A stretch of 64,000 nt of DNA from Earliella scabrosa (GCA_022605405.1 JABYQQ010000002.1:1426001-1490000), one strand, 5' to 3'; shown: positions 33,674 through 44,648, counted from the first letter of the stretch. Notes: generated from the letters alone by a model not told the origin. A program made the numbers and translations.

Positions 33674-34945
33674 ATGTCACTCATCCCGCTACTACTCCTC
33701 TCACTATCATACGTGACTCCCTTAGCTCTAGCGCACGGATATGTCTCAAAGGTTGTAATCAATGGCAAAGAGTATAAGGGGAACCCGCCCGGAGAGACAG
33801 ATGGCTGTATGTGACACCCCCAGTGCTTTCAACCTCCTGATTCTATTGTTCTCGCAGTCGAGAGTCCAATTCGTCGCATCACGAGCTTCGATCCCTTATA
33901 CGGCGCAGACAACATGGGTCTGACCTGTGGACGAGATGCACGCAAGGCAGCCCTGGTGGTTGATGCTGAGCCTGGAAGCACAATCTCGTTTCTGTGGATA
34001 GCGAATGAAGATCTTCACGATTCCAAACCTAACGTGAGTCGTCCGCCACCGTCGTAATTTCTCCGATTGATTTGACGCATGGCATAATCAGTGGCCGCAT
34101 AACGTCGGGCCTATCATTACTTACATGGCTTCTTGCGGAAAAACATCGTGCAAGGACTTTGAAGCTTCCGGTGCTAAATGGTTCAAGATAGCTGAGGCGG
34201 GGAAGAAGAAGGGTTCGGCAGACTGGGCCCAGAAGGATCTAAGTTAGCTGCAACGTTTGCTGCTTATCACCGTGTCGCCGTGACTGACACACGCCGCACC
34301 TCATAGTGTCCCGACGGCCGTACATCATGACCCTTCCTACGAACATTGCACCTGGGGAATATCTGATCAGAAACGAGGTTAGTCAAATATTCACGTAATT
34401 CAGAAGCGGCGTTCATGGGGTCACAACCAAGGTCATTGGTCTGCACCTTGCCGAAAAAAGGAGAATGGCGGAGTTTTACCCCTCTTGCACGCAAGTCCGC
34501 ATCACAGGGAACGGCGACGGCGCTCCACGCTCGGATGAGACTGTGACCTTCCCCGGCACGGGTTATCACGACGATGATCCCGGGCTGTTCACCAAGGGAA
34601 GAAATGTCGTAAGTGTCTTTCGAGTTGTATCTGTGGGCTAAGTAGACGATGAGGTTGAATTCTTAGGTCTACGACCCCGACTCCAAAAGCGAGTCTTATC
34701 AATTCCCTGGTCCCAAGATTGCTCAGTTCGTCCTTGAAGCGAAGAATGGGAAGAAGCTCGAGTCCGACGGCGCGGAAAACGCGAAGACCACCCCCACGGC
34801 GGCGTCTACACCACCAGGGTCAAGCTCCACTCCTACTGAGAAGACTACTAGTGAGAACTCGAAAGGATCCGAACACTCCGATTGTCACGAGAAGAGGAAG
34901 AGAGGGCTGACACCATCTAGCGTGAAATTTCATCGGTTCCGGTGA
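33674..34945 (+). CDS. AA9 lytic polysaccharide monooxygenase, copy 3
   Basis: The ATG at 33674 gives a signal peptide (MSLIPLLLLSLSYVTPLALA) followed at once by HGYVSKVVINGKEYKGN, the canonical AA9 N terminus with the copper-brace His. Exons then give ESPIRRITSF, GADNMGLTCGRDARKAA, the second His in WPHNVGPIITYMASCGKTSC, ADWAQKDL, LPTNIAPGEYLIRNE, VIGLHLAEKRRMAEFYPSC (axial Tyr) and YQFPGPKIAQFVLEAKN. All three copper-site residues are present. A Thr/Ser/Pro linker precedes a short basic tail, SDCHEKRKRGLTPSSVKF, ending HRFR. No CBM1. Six introns, mostly 50-70 nt, one with a GTTAGC donor near 34246. It acts outside the cell on crystalline polysaccharide (family knowledge). Divergent in sequence from the tandem pair at 7.8-10.8 kb. 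Confidence 0.88.
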
Positions 34946-35277
34946 TGATAGAGATGAGCGAAGTGCTGGACGTCGTAGGGTACAATGATGCGTACTACAC
35001 TGACCACCATGTATACACTATCCATCCAGGTACAAGTGAATCGCATGGATTGCGACGAGCGTCTCCGATCGAGCTAATGATGAGGGCCTTGCCGGCGATG
35101 TAATAACGTACTCGGTGAAAGTTTGGTGTGTACCGCGAAGAATGCCGACGTTCAGGACCGATCCACGGCGGAGACGCATTTCGTCAACACAGTCAGTTTG
35201 TCTGGCTAACATTGGCACGCATTCAAAATTACTCGCAGGTGACGGGGAGGAAGGAGCTCCTGACAAGATACTCACTG

Positions 35278-35879
35278 TCAGCACCCAGCAGAGACCCAGA
35301 GGCAACAATTTCCGAACCTGACGCTCAGTCTCCCAGTGTGAAGGCACCTTGAAACCTCGCGGTGAGCGAACCACGAACAGCAAGTCATCAAGCTTGATTC
35401 CCGCCCGTTCGCGTGCCGCGTCGTCCGGTAGCAGGCGGTTGGCGCACGCATGAAGGCTTCAATCGCCCTCACGTCGTCTTCCGGTGCTGTCTTCAGAGCC
35501 CCAGACTTGTATTGGTGACCAGGATACATGCCGGTCGGGATGACCAGCCGGGTGTGCCAGTCGTCCTTGACAGAAGGACGTCTCTCATAGACTGCGAGAC
35601 AGATATGACAAGCTCTCCAAGATGTTGGCAATACAAGGAAAAACTCACACCATGGAACCTGAAGTACCTCCCTGTCCTCTGCCGGCGCATCTGCACGGAT
35701 GCCCCTGAAGTGTCGTTGGCAGGCTCGCAGAATACTCGTGTCCCGTGATAGCGCTGCCAGTCGCGAATCATATTCGCAATCCGGCTCGTCCAACCTCTCG
35801 TCTGCCACCACGGGAGCTCTGTGACCTTCCGGAAGTCGACATCTGTGTTGTGGCCGATCACGAGGTAATTCCGGAACAC
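35278..35879 (-). CDS. Possible hypothetical gene, fragmentary
   Basis: Two open stretches on the minus strand can be joined by a GTGAG..GCAG intron near 35665-35595: FRNYLVIGHNTDVDFRKVTE..WQRYHGTRVF, and YERRPSVKDDWHTRLVIPTG..DDVRAIEAFMRAP. An upstream open stretch at about 35880-36050 (FRMLSLHQAIPQEFPSS) may belong to it. No domain was recognised, the start and end are uncertain, and it may be a decayed gene. Confidence 0.25.
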
Positions 35880-36336
35880 CTCTGTAATGTCAAAGCCTGT
35901 ACAGACGAAGGAAACTCCTGTGGTATTGCTTGGTGCAATGAGAGCATGCGGAACAGTCGCACAGGCACATCGTAGCAGATAGACAGGATAATGTAAGTAT
36001 CAGAACAAGGCCACCGTTCAGAGTCGCCGGCGTCTGTCGCTACGACGCGCATGTTTAGGGCAGGCCGCTACGCGTCTCATGTCGTCTTCCCACTGACTCG
36101 GACTCGGACATGCTCAAGGGATGATCGAGTGCATTCCATAATCGTGAGAATTGAAGCGACGCAGACTCAACAGGATTATACAGGGGTTATCGTATGTACA
36201 AAGCAAGTAAGCAATGTCCCAATTATCATGAAGCGCATTAGTTGATCGATGGAGTCCGAGTCCGTCGTGAGGGAAGGGATACCTCCCGTGTCCTGGCCAT
36301 ACCCGTCCATCACCATGCAACAGCGCACGCGAAGTC

Positions 36337-37098
36337 TCATAGCTGTGCCGACTTCGGGACCAGCTGGACCTGCACGGGATAGCATGTCTCGTAGTTGTAG
36401 CGGCGCTGGCCCTTCTGAGCCTTGAAGATAACGTTGTAGCGGTCATCGCGGGTGCGGCAGAGCGAGAACGCGTGTGCTTCGCCGTTTATTGCGAGGAGGT
36501 TCCAGTGGGACTGAGAGTGGGAGGATGTTTGGGCCTGTGGCATATCCAATGTGAGTGAGTCATCCGTCGAGGTTGCGGTGAGAGGGAGCTTACCACAGCG
36601 CAGTACTGCTGGGGATACTGGTCGGCACGGACGCCCGGGCTCTCGACGAAGGTGACCTCCTGGCCGTCGGTCACTTGTAGGCCTGCCGTAGGGTTCCTGT
36701 TCGGGCCGCTAGGGTAGAGCCGGCCCTCGACAAGGGAGACCGTCGGATAGTGGTCTTCGTGGAACGTCGCAAACGTCTATATTCCACGAGCGGCTCACGT
36801 CAGCACAGTCCGTCGAAGTTGAGATGCACCATAGCAATATACGCACCGACAACGGCCTGAAGCGCGCCGACGAGAGGGCGCCAGCAGAGCCAAACACTAG
36901 CGGCACTCCGGTGGAGTTGGTGTTAATGCCGGTCGTGTTGAATGCGTAGAGCTTGAAGTCCTTGTAGTCTCCAACCGCACCCTTGCCCGCGCCATCGCAC
37001 CATGAACCGAGGTTGGCACGCGTGATGCCTGCAGTGGCGGGGAGAGCGGCAGCGTAGCTGGCGATGAGGCCGAGAGCGAAAAGGGCGCACGCGAACAT
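36337..37098 (-). CDS. Small secreted protein, paralogue 2
   Basis: The ATG at 37098 gives a signal peptide (MFACALFALGLIASYAAALP). Three exons follow: up to SAGALSSARFRPL, then TFATFHEDHYPTVSLVEGR through DGQEVTFVESPGVRADQYPQ and QYCAV, then AQTSSHSQSHWNLLAING to the end. Cysteines sit in SWCDGAG, YCAV, SLCRTRD and TCYPVQVQLV, matching the positions in the gene at 57-856, and both proteins end in a CYPV..L/V-V-P motif. A TATAAAGG box at 37199-37206 lies about 100 bp upstream. Secretion is inferred from the signal peptide. No enzyme motif; function unknown. Confidence 0.75.
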
Positions 37099-37592
37099 GT
37101 TGACAAAGGGGTGTTAAGGGGCTGAAGGCGCAAAGGAAGAAGGCGTGAGGAGAAGCGAAAGAGAAGGGGAATGAGTCGACTCGCTGCACGAAGTATTACC
37201 TTTATACGATGCAACCTCTTCGCTTCTGGGAGTAGCCTCGTGTACCGACAATGCATATCATACCGCTCACCGTGACACGGCCTGCGATACCGTGATTTGC
37301 GCTGCATTCTCCAGCCCCTACGCACTTCGAGCGGACTAGAAGCGTAAGTCGCCGTTACGGTGAACTGAAATTGAAGGGGGAAAGCTGTACGCCAGTCAAG
37401 GAATAGTGGTCATGATGCAGTGTTGGCGCTCAAGTAGTGAATCAAGTTCTCGGGATAGTTTGACCACCTTGTGAAGCAGTGTGCAATTGCATGGTATCGG
37501 AGCAGACTGTGTCCTGCCACGAGACGACGCCGGCGCCGGGTGCTGAAACATGGGCGCATGGTCGATGTCTGTGTGCAACAGGTACTTATCCG
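37099..37592. other. Intergenic, secreted-protein promoter
   Basis: Contains the TATAAAGG box at 37199-37206. No gene seen between it and the LTR element. Confidence 0.5.
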
Positions 37593-37596
37593 CCGG

Positions 37597-37770
37597 TGGA
37601 GTCGTCCCTAGTCGCTGAGGGATGAAGTCCCTGGCTAGTCGCTGAGCCCGGGATCGTCGTAGACGTGGACGTAGACCTAGACCTGGCGTACATGCGGTGC
37701 TCGCGCTGCTATATCCTACGCGCTGCTGACTCAGCCTCGCCTATCCTGACGCCCGTCGCACCCTACTCCA
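37597..37770 (-). repeat. LTR of compact retroelement (right end in element sense)
   Basis: 174 bp, identical as read to 38972-39145. It begins TGGAGT and ends ACTCCA, the TG..CA form of an LTR. On the minus strand a purine tract (GGAGGGGGG) lies just before it, as a polypurine tract would. Confidence 0.85.
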
Positions 37771-38047
37771 TGTGCCCCCCTCCAAACATGGCGACGTCCT
37801 CGTCGCCTCTGCATCCTACCTATGCTAAGAGACATCGAGAAGTAGAAATGCTATCATGGTCAAAAAAGAAGTGCTCGGAGATGAAAGTGAATGCTTGGTG
37901 ACTGCTGTCTGGTCTGAATGCCTAAAGGAGATGATGTCGTCCATGCAAAGGTAATCAACAGAGGGTAGTGAGAAGCGACCATGGGAGAGAGAGAGGAGAC
38001 TGAGAGCAAGGACGAAGGAACAAGGCGCTGCTGACGCGGTCACGTGG

Positions 38048-38890
38048 TCAGCGCCATCTGCCCCCCACTGAAACATGCGCGGCGTCCTCGTCGCGTCGAA
38101 CTCGTGTCCAACCAAGAGAACGGAGAGCGGCGGAAAGCGATGCGAGCCGGGGATCAGTATCCCACTCGAGGAATGACGATGTACGGGTGGCGGGGAAGAA
38201 AACGGGATGACTTCGTGAATGATGCTGGGGCGGATGTAATCTGGGAGCGTGTCGCCTGCGTAGACGTCGGTATCGTTGCTGACATGTGCCGAATGGGCGC
38301 GTATGACGTTCGGAGCGTAAGGATGAGATGTCGCGAGGGGCTGGTAATGGGTCCGTGGTGAGGAACAGGGGTACTGGCTCAGATGCCCATTCGTGAGGCT
38401 TTGCGGTGGTGGAACGCGGAATAGGTGCCTCAGATGACTGGCTTTGACTCGCCTCGTGCGTATCCGATGGGACCTCGGTCTGCGCAAATGAATCGGCGAT
38501 GACGGGGGACGGTGTCTGGGTAGCACTGGTGGCCATCTTGCGTATGACGAACATGTCCGTCACCTCTTGACGTCCATCCTCGACACCCTGCTCGTATCCA
38601 ATCCGTCTGCCTTCATCGTACCCCTCCTCGTACCGATCGCATGGAGGCGTGGCTGCCACCTGGCATATGCTGGCTGTGCTCCTCATGTGCACTACCAAGT
38701 CCTTGAGCTGTCGCATGCGCCGCATCGTAGCGCTGAATGAGGGTAAGTCTTCGAAGTCGCGAATGAGGTTCTGGACGGCTGTCTGGACGCTGTCCCAGGG
38801 ATCCGGAGGAGGTAGATCGAAGAGCGCAAACATGGACTCGGAATCTTCAGGAGGTGCACTCTTGGGAACGAACCCGAACTTTCTCGTCAT
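38048..38890 (-). CDS. ORF inside the TRIM-like element, unknown
   Basis: One exon, about 280 aa from the ATG at 38890 (MTRKFGFVPKSAPPEDSES). It contains a short helix-prone part (WDSVQTAVQNLIRDFEDLPS, MRRMRQLKDLVVHMRSTAS), a charged Gly/Glu motif (RYEEGYDEGRRIGYEQGVED), a Ser/Thr/Gln-rich middle (ATQTPSPVIADSFAQTE) and a basic region ending DPRLASLSAALRSLGWTRV. No reverse transcriptase, Gag zinc knuckle or integrase motif is seen. It could be a host gene captured by the element or a diverged Gag-like protein. It lies wholly between the two LTRs in the same sense as the element. Confidence 0.55.
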   Translation of the reverse strand: MTRKFGFVPKSAPPEDSESMFALFDLPPPDPWDSVQTAVQNLIRDFEDLPSFSATMRRMRQLKDLVVHMRSTASICQVAATPPCDRYEEGYDEGRRIGYEQGVEDGRQEVTDMFVIRKMATSATQTPSPVIADSFAQTEVPSDTHEASQSQSSEAPIPRSTTAKPHEWASEPVPLFLTTDPLPAPRDISSLRSERHTRPFGTCQQRYRRLRRRHAPRLHPPQHHSRSHPVFFPATRTSSFLEWDTDPRLASLSAALRSLGWTRVRRDEDAAHVSVGGRWR

Positions 38891-38971
38891 GATGGTAGTG
38901 CGAATGCGGGACAAGCAACGATGGAGAAGTCAAGCTGAGGCAAGGGTCGTCCACACTCTCATCACCACGAA

Positions 38972-39145
38972 TGGAGTCGTCCCTAGTCGCTGAGGGATGA
39001 AGTCCCTGGCTAGTCGCTGAGCCCGGGATCGTCGTAGACGTGGACGTAGACCTAGACCTGGCGTACATGCGGTGCTCGCGCTGCTATATCCTACGCGCTG
39101 CTGACTCAGCCTCGCCTATCCTGACGCCCGTCGCACCCTACTCCA
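38972..39145 (-). repeat. LTR of compact retroelement (left end in element sense)
   Basis: 174 bp, identical as read to 37597-37770, TGGAGT..ACTCCA; followed by CCGG, the presumed target duplication. Confidence 0.85.
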
Positions 39146-39265
39146 CCGGGCTCTGCACGAACCAGGAGGCCAGTCCGACTTGTACGTTCACGCCCAGCCA
39201 TGGATTCGGGTGAGCTATGGTACAATCAAAGCCAATACACCTCACAATACAACACCACTGATCAA

Positions 39266-40977
39266 TCACTTGCCTCCCACCAGAGTCGCGTTGTCCATCA
39301 GGATCTTGTTCAGCCCATCGCGGTGCAGGCAGTTCGCGAACGCGAAGCTCTTCGCGATCTCGACGATCTCCTCCTCGCTCTTGCCGACAAAGTGCTCCGC
39401 CCACTCGCGCACGAGAAACTCCGACACGAGGATGTTGCGCGCGAGCCGCCCGATGCGGTCCGAGAGCTTCCACACGGGCGCGGGGTAGAGGTTCTGGTGC
39501 TCGGGCTTGATCTCCTTCTTGAGCAGCTCGAGCAGCGGGGCATAGACGTCCCGGACCTGCGAGTCGTCCGCGCCCCACGCGTCGATCGCGAGCCGGTGCT
39601 TCTTGGCGAGGAAGTCCTTGAAGAGCGTCATGTACGGTGTCTCGCGCGACACGTACACCATGCCCTGGAAACCGATGTCCTTGTATAACCAGATCGACCA
39701 GCTCAGGCGGTCCTGCCGGGCGAGTCAGAAGGAAGTATGGGCTGTCAGCGGATGACACTGCATACCTTGTTGTAGATATCAAGTTGATCCTTCAGCACGC
39801 GGTATCGCTCTTCGTTGATAGCCTCGGTCCTCTCGCCTTCGTACTCCTTGCGCGCGTACACGGGGCCCCACTCGCCGTTCCACACGCACAACCCGCGCTG
39901 ATCCATCCACTCGCGCTTCTTCTCATAGCTCCTCCGAAGGCGGTGCCGCTGTGTGTCGGTGCTCACATACTGCTCAGGGGAGGCAGGGAAGCCGAACAGA
40001 GAGTAGTCGTGGATCGAGTACGCGACGTTCTCCCACTGCTTGTGCGCGTCGCCGAAGTGCGAGAAGTCGGACGCGAACGTGTTGCCGTCGAAGAAGATCG
40101 CGTGGTGCGGGTCGATGGCGCGGATCGCTTGGTATACTTGATCGTAGAACCCGACGACGCGCGTGTGGTACGGGTCGGTGGGCTCATTGAGTGGGTTGTA
40201 GCCGGCGATCCAAGTGTTGCCTGCGTAGTGCTTCGCGAGCTCCTGCCAGAGCCAGATGACGCGATCCTGGAAATCCTTGTGCTCCCAGAACTTCGCGATG
40301 TGCGTGCCCGCGTCGGAGTGCCAATCTGTGTTCTGACCGCCGGGTGCGGTGTGGAGATCGAGGATGGTGTAGATGCCATGCTTGGCGCACAGGTCAATGA
40401 CGCGGTCGAGGTGCTTGAACCCCTCGGTCTTGAGCACTCTAGGATTCATGTCATCTACGCGATTTGAATGAGCGTCAGTTAGGTTCGTCGATCGCTTACG
40501 CATGAAGGACCACTGACCCTCGAAATGCCGGTAGTTGAAGGGAAGACGGATGCAGTTCAACCCCAAGCTCTTGAAGAACGCAGCATCTTCGTCCTGGAAG
40601 AAGTACTCGAGGAACTACGAGAAAACGGTGTATCAGCCGGGCGGTCGTCATTCCCCGGGCCCCACGTGCGTACCTTGTCGAAGAACAGTTCCGACTTCTC
40701 CTTGCCGATAACACGCGCGAGTTCAGCACGGATCTGGAACTCGCATCCGGGATAACCTGTGCTCAACTCTTAGTCCTCGATAGCGACTAGTGACCCTCCA
40801 AATCCAACTCACCGCTTATGAAGTTCTCCATGCTACACGGCGATACGTCAGCATCCATCAGCGGTCGCAAAGTGAGTTCGCTCACTTCATCCATCCACCA
40901 AGACCCGCACCACGCAAGACGACCTCCTCCCCATTCTGGTCGACGATCTTGGTGCCAGATACCTTCAAGTACGCCAT
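39266..40977 (-). CDS. GH5 glycoside hydrolase, copy A (no signal peptide)
   Basis: Retaining beta-glycosidase of family 5. The ATG at 40977 begins MAYLKVSGTKIVDQNGEEVV and continues LRGAGLGGWM. A GTGAGC..TGTAG intron joins to NMENFISG, then GYPGC.FQIRAELARVIGKE. Core motifs: LGLNCIRLPFNYRHFE, HGIYTILDLHTAPGGQN (barrel His), GYNPLNEPTDP (Glu acid/base), HDYSLFGFP and CVWNGEWGPVYARKEY (nucleophile Glu). The C-terminal part reads DRLSWSIWLYKDIGFQGMVY and ends MDNATLVGGK. No signal peptide, so probably cytosolic. The sequence fits fungal GH5 enzymes acting on beta-glucosides or glycolipids, but the subfamily was not determined. Head-to-head paralogue of 41466-43197. Confidence 0.87.
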
Positions 40978-41465
40978 TGCGAGTGCTCGATGCGTTCCGT
41001 AAAGCTTCAAGTGCGCGTGCGAGGGCAAAGAAGCGTTCCCCGCACTCGCCCCCACAGCGGGTACATATCCTTCGCACGGGTGATCGTTCTACAAGTCCTG
41101 CGCGGACCGCCGCAGCCAAGAGCGTCCGAGAATTCGCCGCGGGCGGTAGGGATGGTGAGATCGAAAGCAATCGCGCTGACCAAGCCAGCGCGAGAGGACG
41201 GAAACCTTCCCGATATAGAAGCCTATCTATCCCCATCGCCCGTCATGTGTGTCCCCGGTGCTCGCACGGCAGGCACCTCACGCCCCCGGATTTGAGGGCA
41301 TTAATAACTAGCAGGCCGCCGGAAGACCGTTGCCAGAGATGGTTTCATATATGAGTCCAGATCTTCGAGCAGGTGTGCGCTAAACGTTGGGTTCTTTGTT
41401 TGCGAGTTACTCACCTGCGATCGCTCCACACCGACGAGGTGTCTAAAGATTGAAGAGTGCGCGAC
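40978..41465. promoter_or_regulatory. Divergent promoter between the two GH5 genes
   Basis: 488 bp between the two ATGs of head-to-head paralogues, so both genes must be driven from here. No TATA box was identified with confidence. Confidence 0.5.
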
Positions 41466-43197
41466 ATGACAGGATTCCTGAAGGTCGACAAGACCCGGAT
41501 CGTGAATGAGGCAGGGGAAGAGGTTATCTTGCGAGGAGCTGGTCTGGGCGGGTGGATGACGTGAGTACCATTGCCACTCAGACTTGGAAGATCGTAATTG
41601 GGACTTACACGCGCAGCATGGAGAACTTCATCTCAGGTAACCCCTCGAGACGTCGTACCGCGACGTTTTTCACATTCTGCCATTCCAGGTTACCCTGGAT
41701 GCGAGTTCCAAATACGCGAAGCGCTCGCCAACGTCCTAGGCAAAGAGAAGTCAGAGTTCTTCTTCGACAAGGTAAGCCCACACCACCTACCGTCGGATCT
41801 CCGAAGTGCTGCTTGTCGCTGAATATCTGCACGATCACCGTCAGTTCCTCGAGCACTTCTTCGCCGAGCCCGACGCAGAGTTCTTCAAGTCCCTCGGCCT
41901 CAACTGCATCCGCATCGCCATCAACTACCGCCACTTCGAGGACGACCTCAACCCGCGCGTGCTCAAGCCCGAGGGCTTCGCGCACCTCGACCGCGTCGTC
42001 GCCGCCTGCGCCAAGCACGGCATCTACACCATCCTCGACATGCACACCGCGCCCGGCGGCCAGAACGGTGGCTGGCACTCGGACGCGGGCACCCACATCG
42101 CCAACTTCTGGATCCACAAGGACTTCCAGGACAGGCTCGTCTGGCTCTGGACCGAGATCGCAAAGCACTACAAGGACGAGAAGGTACGTCCCGCGCAACG
42201 CCCGCACCGCGCCTCTCACGAAATTGCAGTGGATCGCGGGCTACAATCCGATGAACGAGCCCGCGGACCCAGAGCACAGCGGGCTCGTGCGCTTCTACGA
42301 CCGCGTGCACGCCGCGATCCGCGCCGTCGACCCGCACCACATCCTCTTCCTCGACGGCAACACCTACGCAACCGACTTCTCCGGCTTCCCCGACGACGCC
42401 GGCGCGCGCTGGCCCAACACCGCGTTCGCGATCCACGACTACTCCGTCTTCGGCTTCCCGGACGCGCCCGAGCCGTACGCGCGCACGGACGAGCAGCGCC
42501 GCCGCATGCACCGCAGCTACGAGAAGAAGCGTGAGTGGATGGACCGCCGCGGCCTGTGCGTGTGGAATGGCGAGTGGGGCCCCGTGTACGCGCGCAAGGA
42601 GTACGAGGGCGACGAGATGGACGAGATCAACGAGCGCAGGTACAACGTCTTGAATGACCAGCTTCAGCTGTATGCAAAGGTGAGCGCGCCACTGGACATT
42701 TGGAGACGCACCTCACACCCGCTCCGAAACAGGATCGCCTGAGCTGGTCGATCTGGTTGTACAAGGACATCGGCTTCCAGGGCATGGTCTACGTCTCTCC
42801 CGAGACGCCGTACAGGCAGCTCTTCGGCGAGTTCCTCGCCAAGAAGTACCGTCTTGCGGCAGACTCGTGGGGCGCGGATGACAAGTACGTGCGCGACGTG
42901 TACCAGCCGATCGTGCAGCACATCAAGGACAACGTCCCCAACGAGGAGCATCGCCGGATGTACCCCTATCCGGTGTGGACCGTCGAGGGCCGTGTTGCGC
43001 GGTTGGCCCGGTGTATGCTCATCAGCGAGTTCCTCGTGCTGGAGTGGGCGGAGCATTTCAGAGGCATGTCGGAGGAGCAGTTGGAGCGCCTCGCCGAGAG
43101 CTTCAAGTTTGAGAACTGCATGAAGAGGGAGGGGCTGAACAAGGTCTTACGGGAGCATGCGCGGCAAGCGGGCTCTTCTAGTCAGTCAAACGCATGA
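41466..43197 (+). CDS. GH5 glycoside hydrolase, copy B (no signal peptide)
   Basis: Paralogue of the divergent gene at 39266-40977 with the same intron positions. The ATG at 41466 begins MTGFLKVDKTRIVNEAGEEV, then LRGAGLGGWM; the intron joins to TMENFISG and GYPGCEFQIREALANVLGKE. After the GTAAGC intron come FLEHFFAEPDAEFFKSLGLN, RIAINYRHFEDDLNPRVLKP and HGIYTILDMHTAPGGQN. The acid/base Glu is in GYNPMNEPADP and the nucleophile in CVWNGEWGPVYARKEYEG. The end is DRLSWSIWLYKDIGFQGMV..MKREGLNKVLREHARQ, stop 43195-43197. No signal peptide. Third-codon GC is higher than in copy A. Confidence 0.88.
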
Positions 43198-43221
43198 ATT
43201 TTTGTACGGTATATGCAGCTA

Positions 43222-44401
43222 TCATCGTAGCACAGCAAACCTGTCCCGTGCCTTGATATTCCGTCTGACGTCTTCGTCTCGTAGCTTCGCCTCCAATGCG
43301 CCGAATAGCTCCTTGGCGTATTTTTTGCCATCCTAGCCTCCGTGATGAGTGTTGGGCGGAAGTGATCATGGACAGTACGCACCGCGATGCATGTCTTCAG
43401 ATAGTTCATGTCTAGCTCTCCTGGACCGGATAACCGCATGGATTGAAGTGTCGGCGGAGTAGAGGGTGGAAAGGAGAACATGAGATGGAGACGCAGGGGG
43501 ATGGACGCCTCTTCTGCAAGTGTCGCGTCCAGAACATGAACAGGCGGGAGCTACACATCCCGTCTCAGGACGGGAAGCGATGGCGTGCAAATGACGAGAA
43601 GACGTACCAAGTTCAATGTGACGCATATAGGCCACTTTTCTCGCCCGTGCAGCACTTCGCCCTCGTCCCAGTAATCCGGCAGCTCGAAATCCGCTGCCGT
43701 TCGGGCCATGTCGCGCGTGTCGAACCCGCTTGTCGCCTCGTCGACCTCCATGGCCATAGACGCGTCGGTTTTGGACATTTTGAGTGCGTCTGGTGCTCGA
43801 TACTCGACAGCACGCGTCCGCGGGACCTTCGTGTCCCATAATGCTGCGCGGGCTGCCATGAAGAGCGCGTCGACGATGTTTCCCGAGTCTGCCAAGATGA
43901 CCGCATCGAGGTTGAGCAGCCACGACTTCTTGCCGGGGATGATTGTGAGGTTCTTTGGGTGGAGAGATGGGTGTCCTATGGTCTGCTGCAGGATGACCGT
44001 TAGGTCGTACTGCAGGTCATCCAGCGCGTTTGATGAGAGATGGGGATACGCGGACGGCGAGCTGTCTTTCGACAGTTGAGATCGTTGAGTCCGGTCCACA
44101 GTCGTTGTACGCACCAGGTCACTGAGCAAACAACTCGTCCACCGTCTACCCCGTCCGCGGACTGTACTTCCTCCACTTCCAACTTCGCTGCAGCCAAAAT
44201 CTCCGTTCCTCCTCCGCCTTCACGCGTCATTTTGCCAATATTTAGCCTTGCGCTGCCATTTGCAAGAGGTGCGACGCCAGTTTCTAGTAGGACACTACGG
44301 AAATCGAGGAGAGCGCGACCATCGGAGCGTAAAGGTGGCGATGCTTGCAGAGAGGCTTGGATATATGCACGTTCCGACTTCGACAAGAGATTAGCGGCCA
44401 T
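43222..44401 (-). CDS. RRP42: Exosome core subunit Rrp42 (RNase PH-like)
   Basis: Non-catalytic ring subunit of the RNA exosome, which degrades and trims RNA in nucleus and cytoplasm. The ATG at 44401 gives MAANLLSKSERAYIQASL and SDGRALLDFRSVLLETGV, then GSARLNIGK and GTEILAAAKLEVEE, the usual Rrp42 opening of an RNase PH fold. Next are LDDLQYDLTVILQQTI, NLTIIPGKKSWLLNLDAVIL and DALFMAARAALWDTKVPR. A Ser/Asp-rich insert follows, then PICVTLNL, HVLDATLAEEASIPLRLHL and RLSGPGELDMNYLKTCIA. The last exon is DGKKYAKELFGALEAKLRDE, ending DRFAVLR at 43222. The only other candidates are Rrp43 or Rrp45; the N-terminal pattern favours Rrp42. Confidence 0.83.
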
Positions 44402-44648
44402 CCCGTTTCCAACAACGCGAGAAAGATCACAAGTCGAAGTGGGAGGAAAAAACCAACAGGACAGACGTTGGACTCGCAGTCTACTTATAAGGCCGCAGAC
44501 GTACGTGGGCGCTCACTGCCCGAGGAGAGGCGACGGCTACCGGACCGGATTACCGATCGGAGCTTGATTCTGCTCGTCAGTTGAGTCTCAGGCTTGTATC
44601 CTAACCCCGTCCAGCAAGAGCCAACACGCATTCTACGCTGAAGTTGCA
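44402..44648. promoter_or_regulatory. Divergent RRP42 / prolidase promoter
   Basis: Only 247 bp separates the ATGs of two divergent genes, so this must act as a bidirectional promoter. Confidence 0.6.

Larger units (their letters stand above)
37597..39145 (-). mobile_element. TRIM-like compact LTR element carrying one ORF
   Basis: Two identical 174-bp direct repeats bracket 1201 bp with no pol, integrase or protease motif. The 4-bp CCGG on both outer sides (37593-37596 and 39146-39149) is a likely target duplication. In minus-strand sense a TGG-starting stretch (TGGTGATGAGAG) lies 4 nt after the first LTR, where a tRNA primer site belongs, and a purine tract precedes the second. The one long ORF (38890-38048) has the same orientation. 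Size and structure fit a terminal-repeat retrotransposon in miniature. The identical LTRs point to recent insertion. Confidence 0.78.

Noticed and set aside
42000..42511. Minus-strand frame opposite GH5 copy B
   Set aside because: Shadow of high third-position GC in the GH5 exon, which holds both catalytic glutamates.
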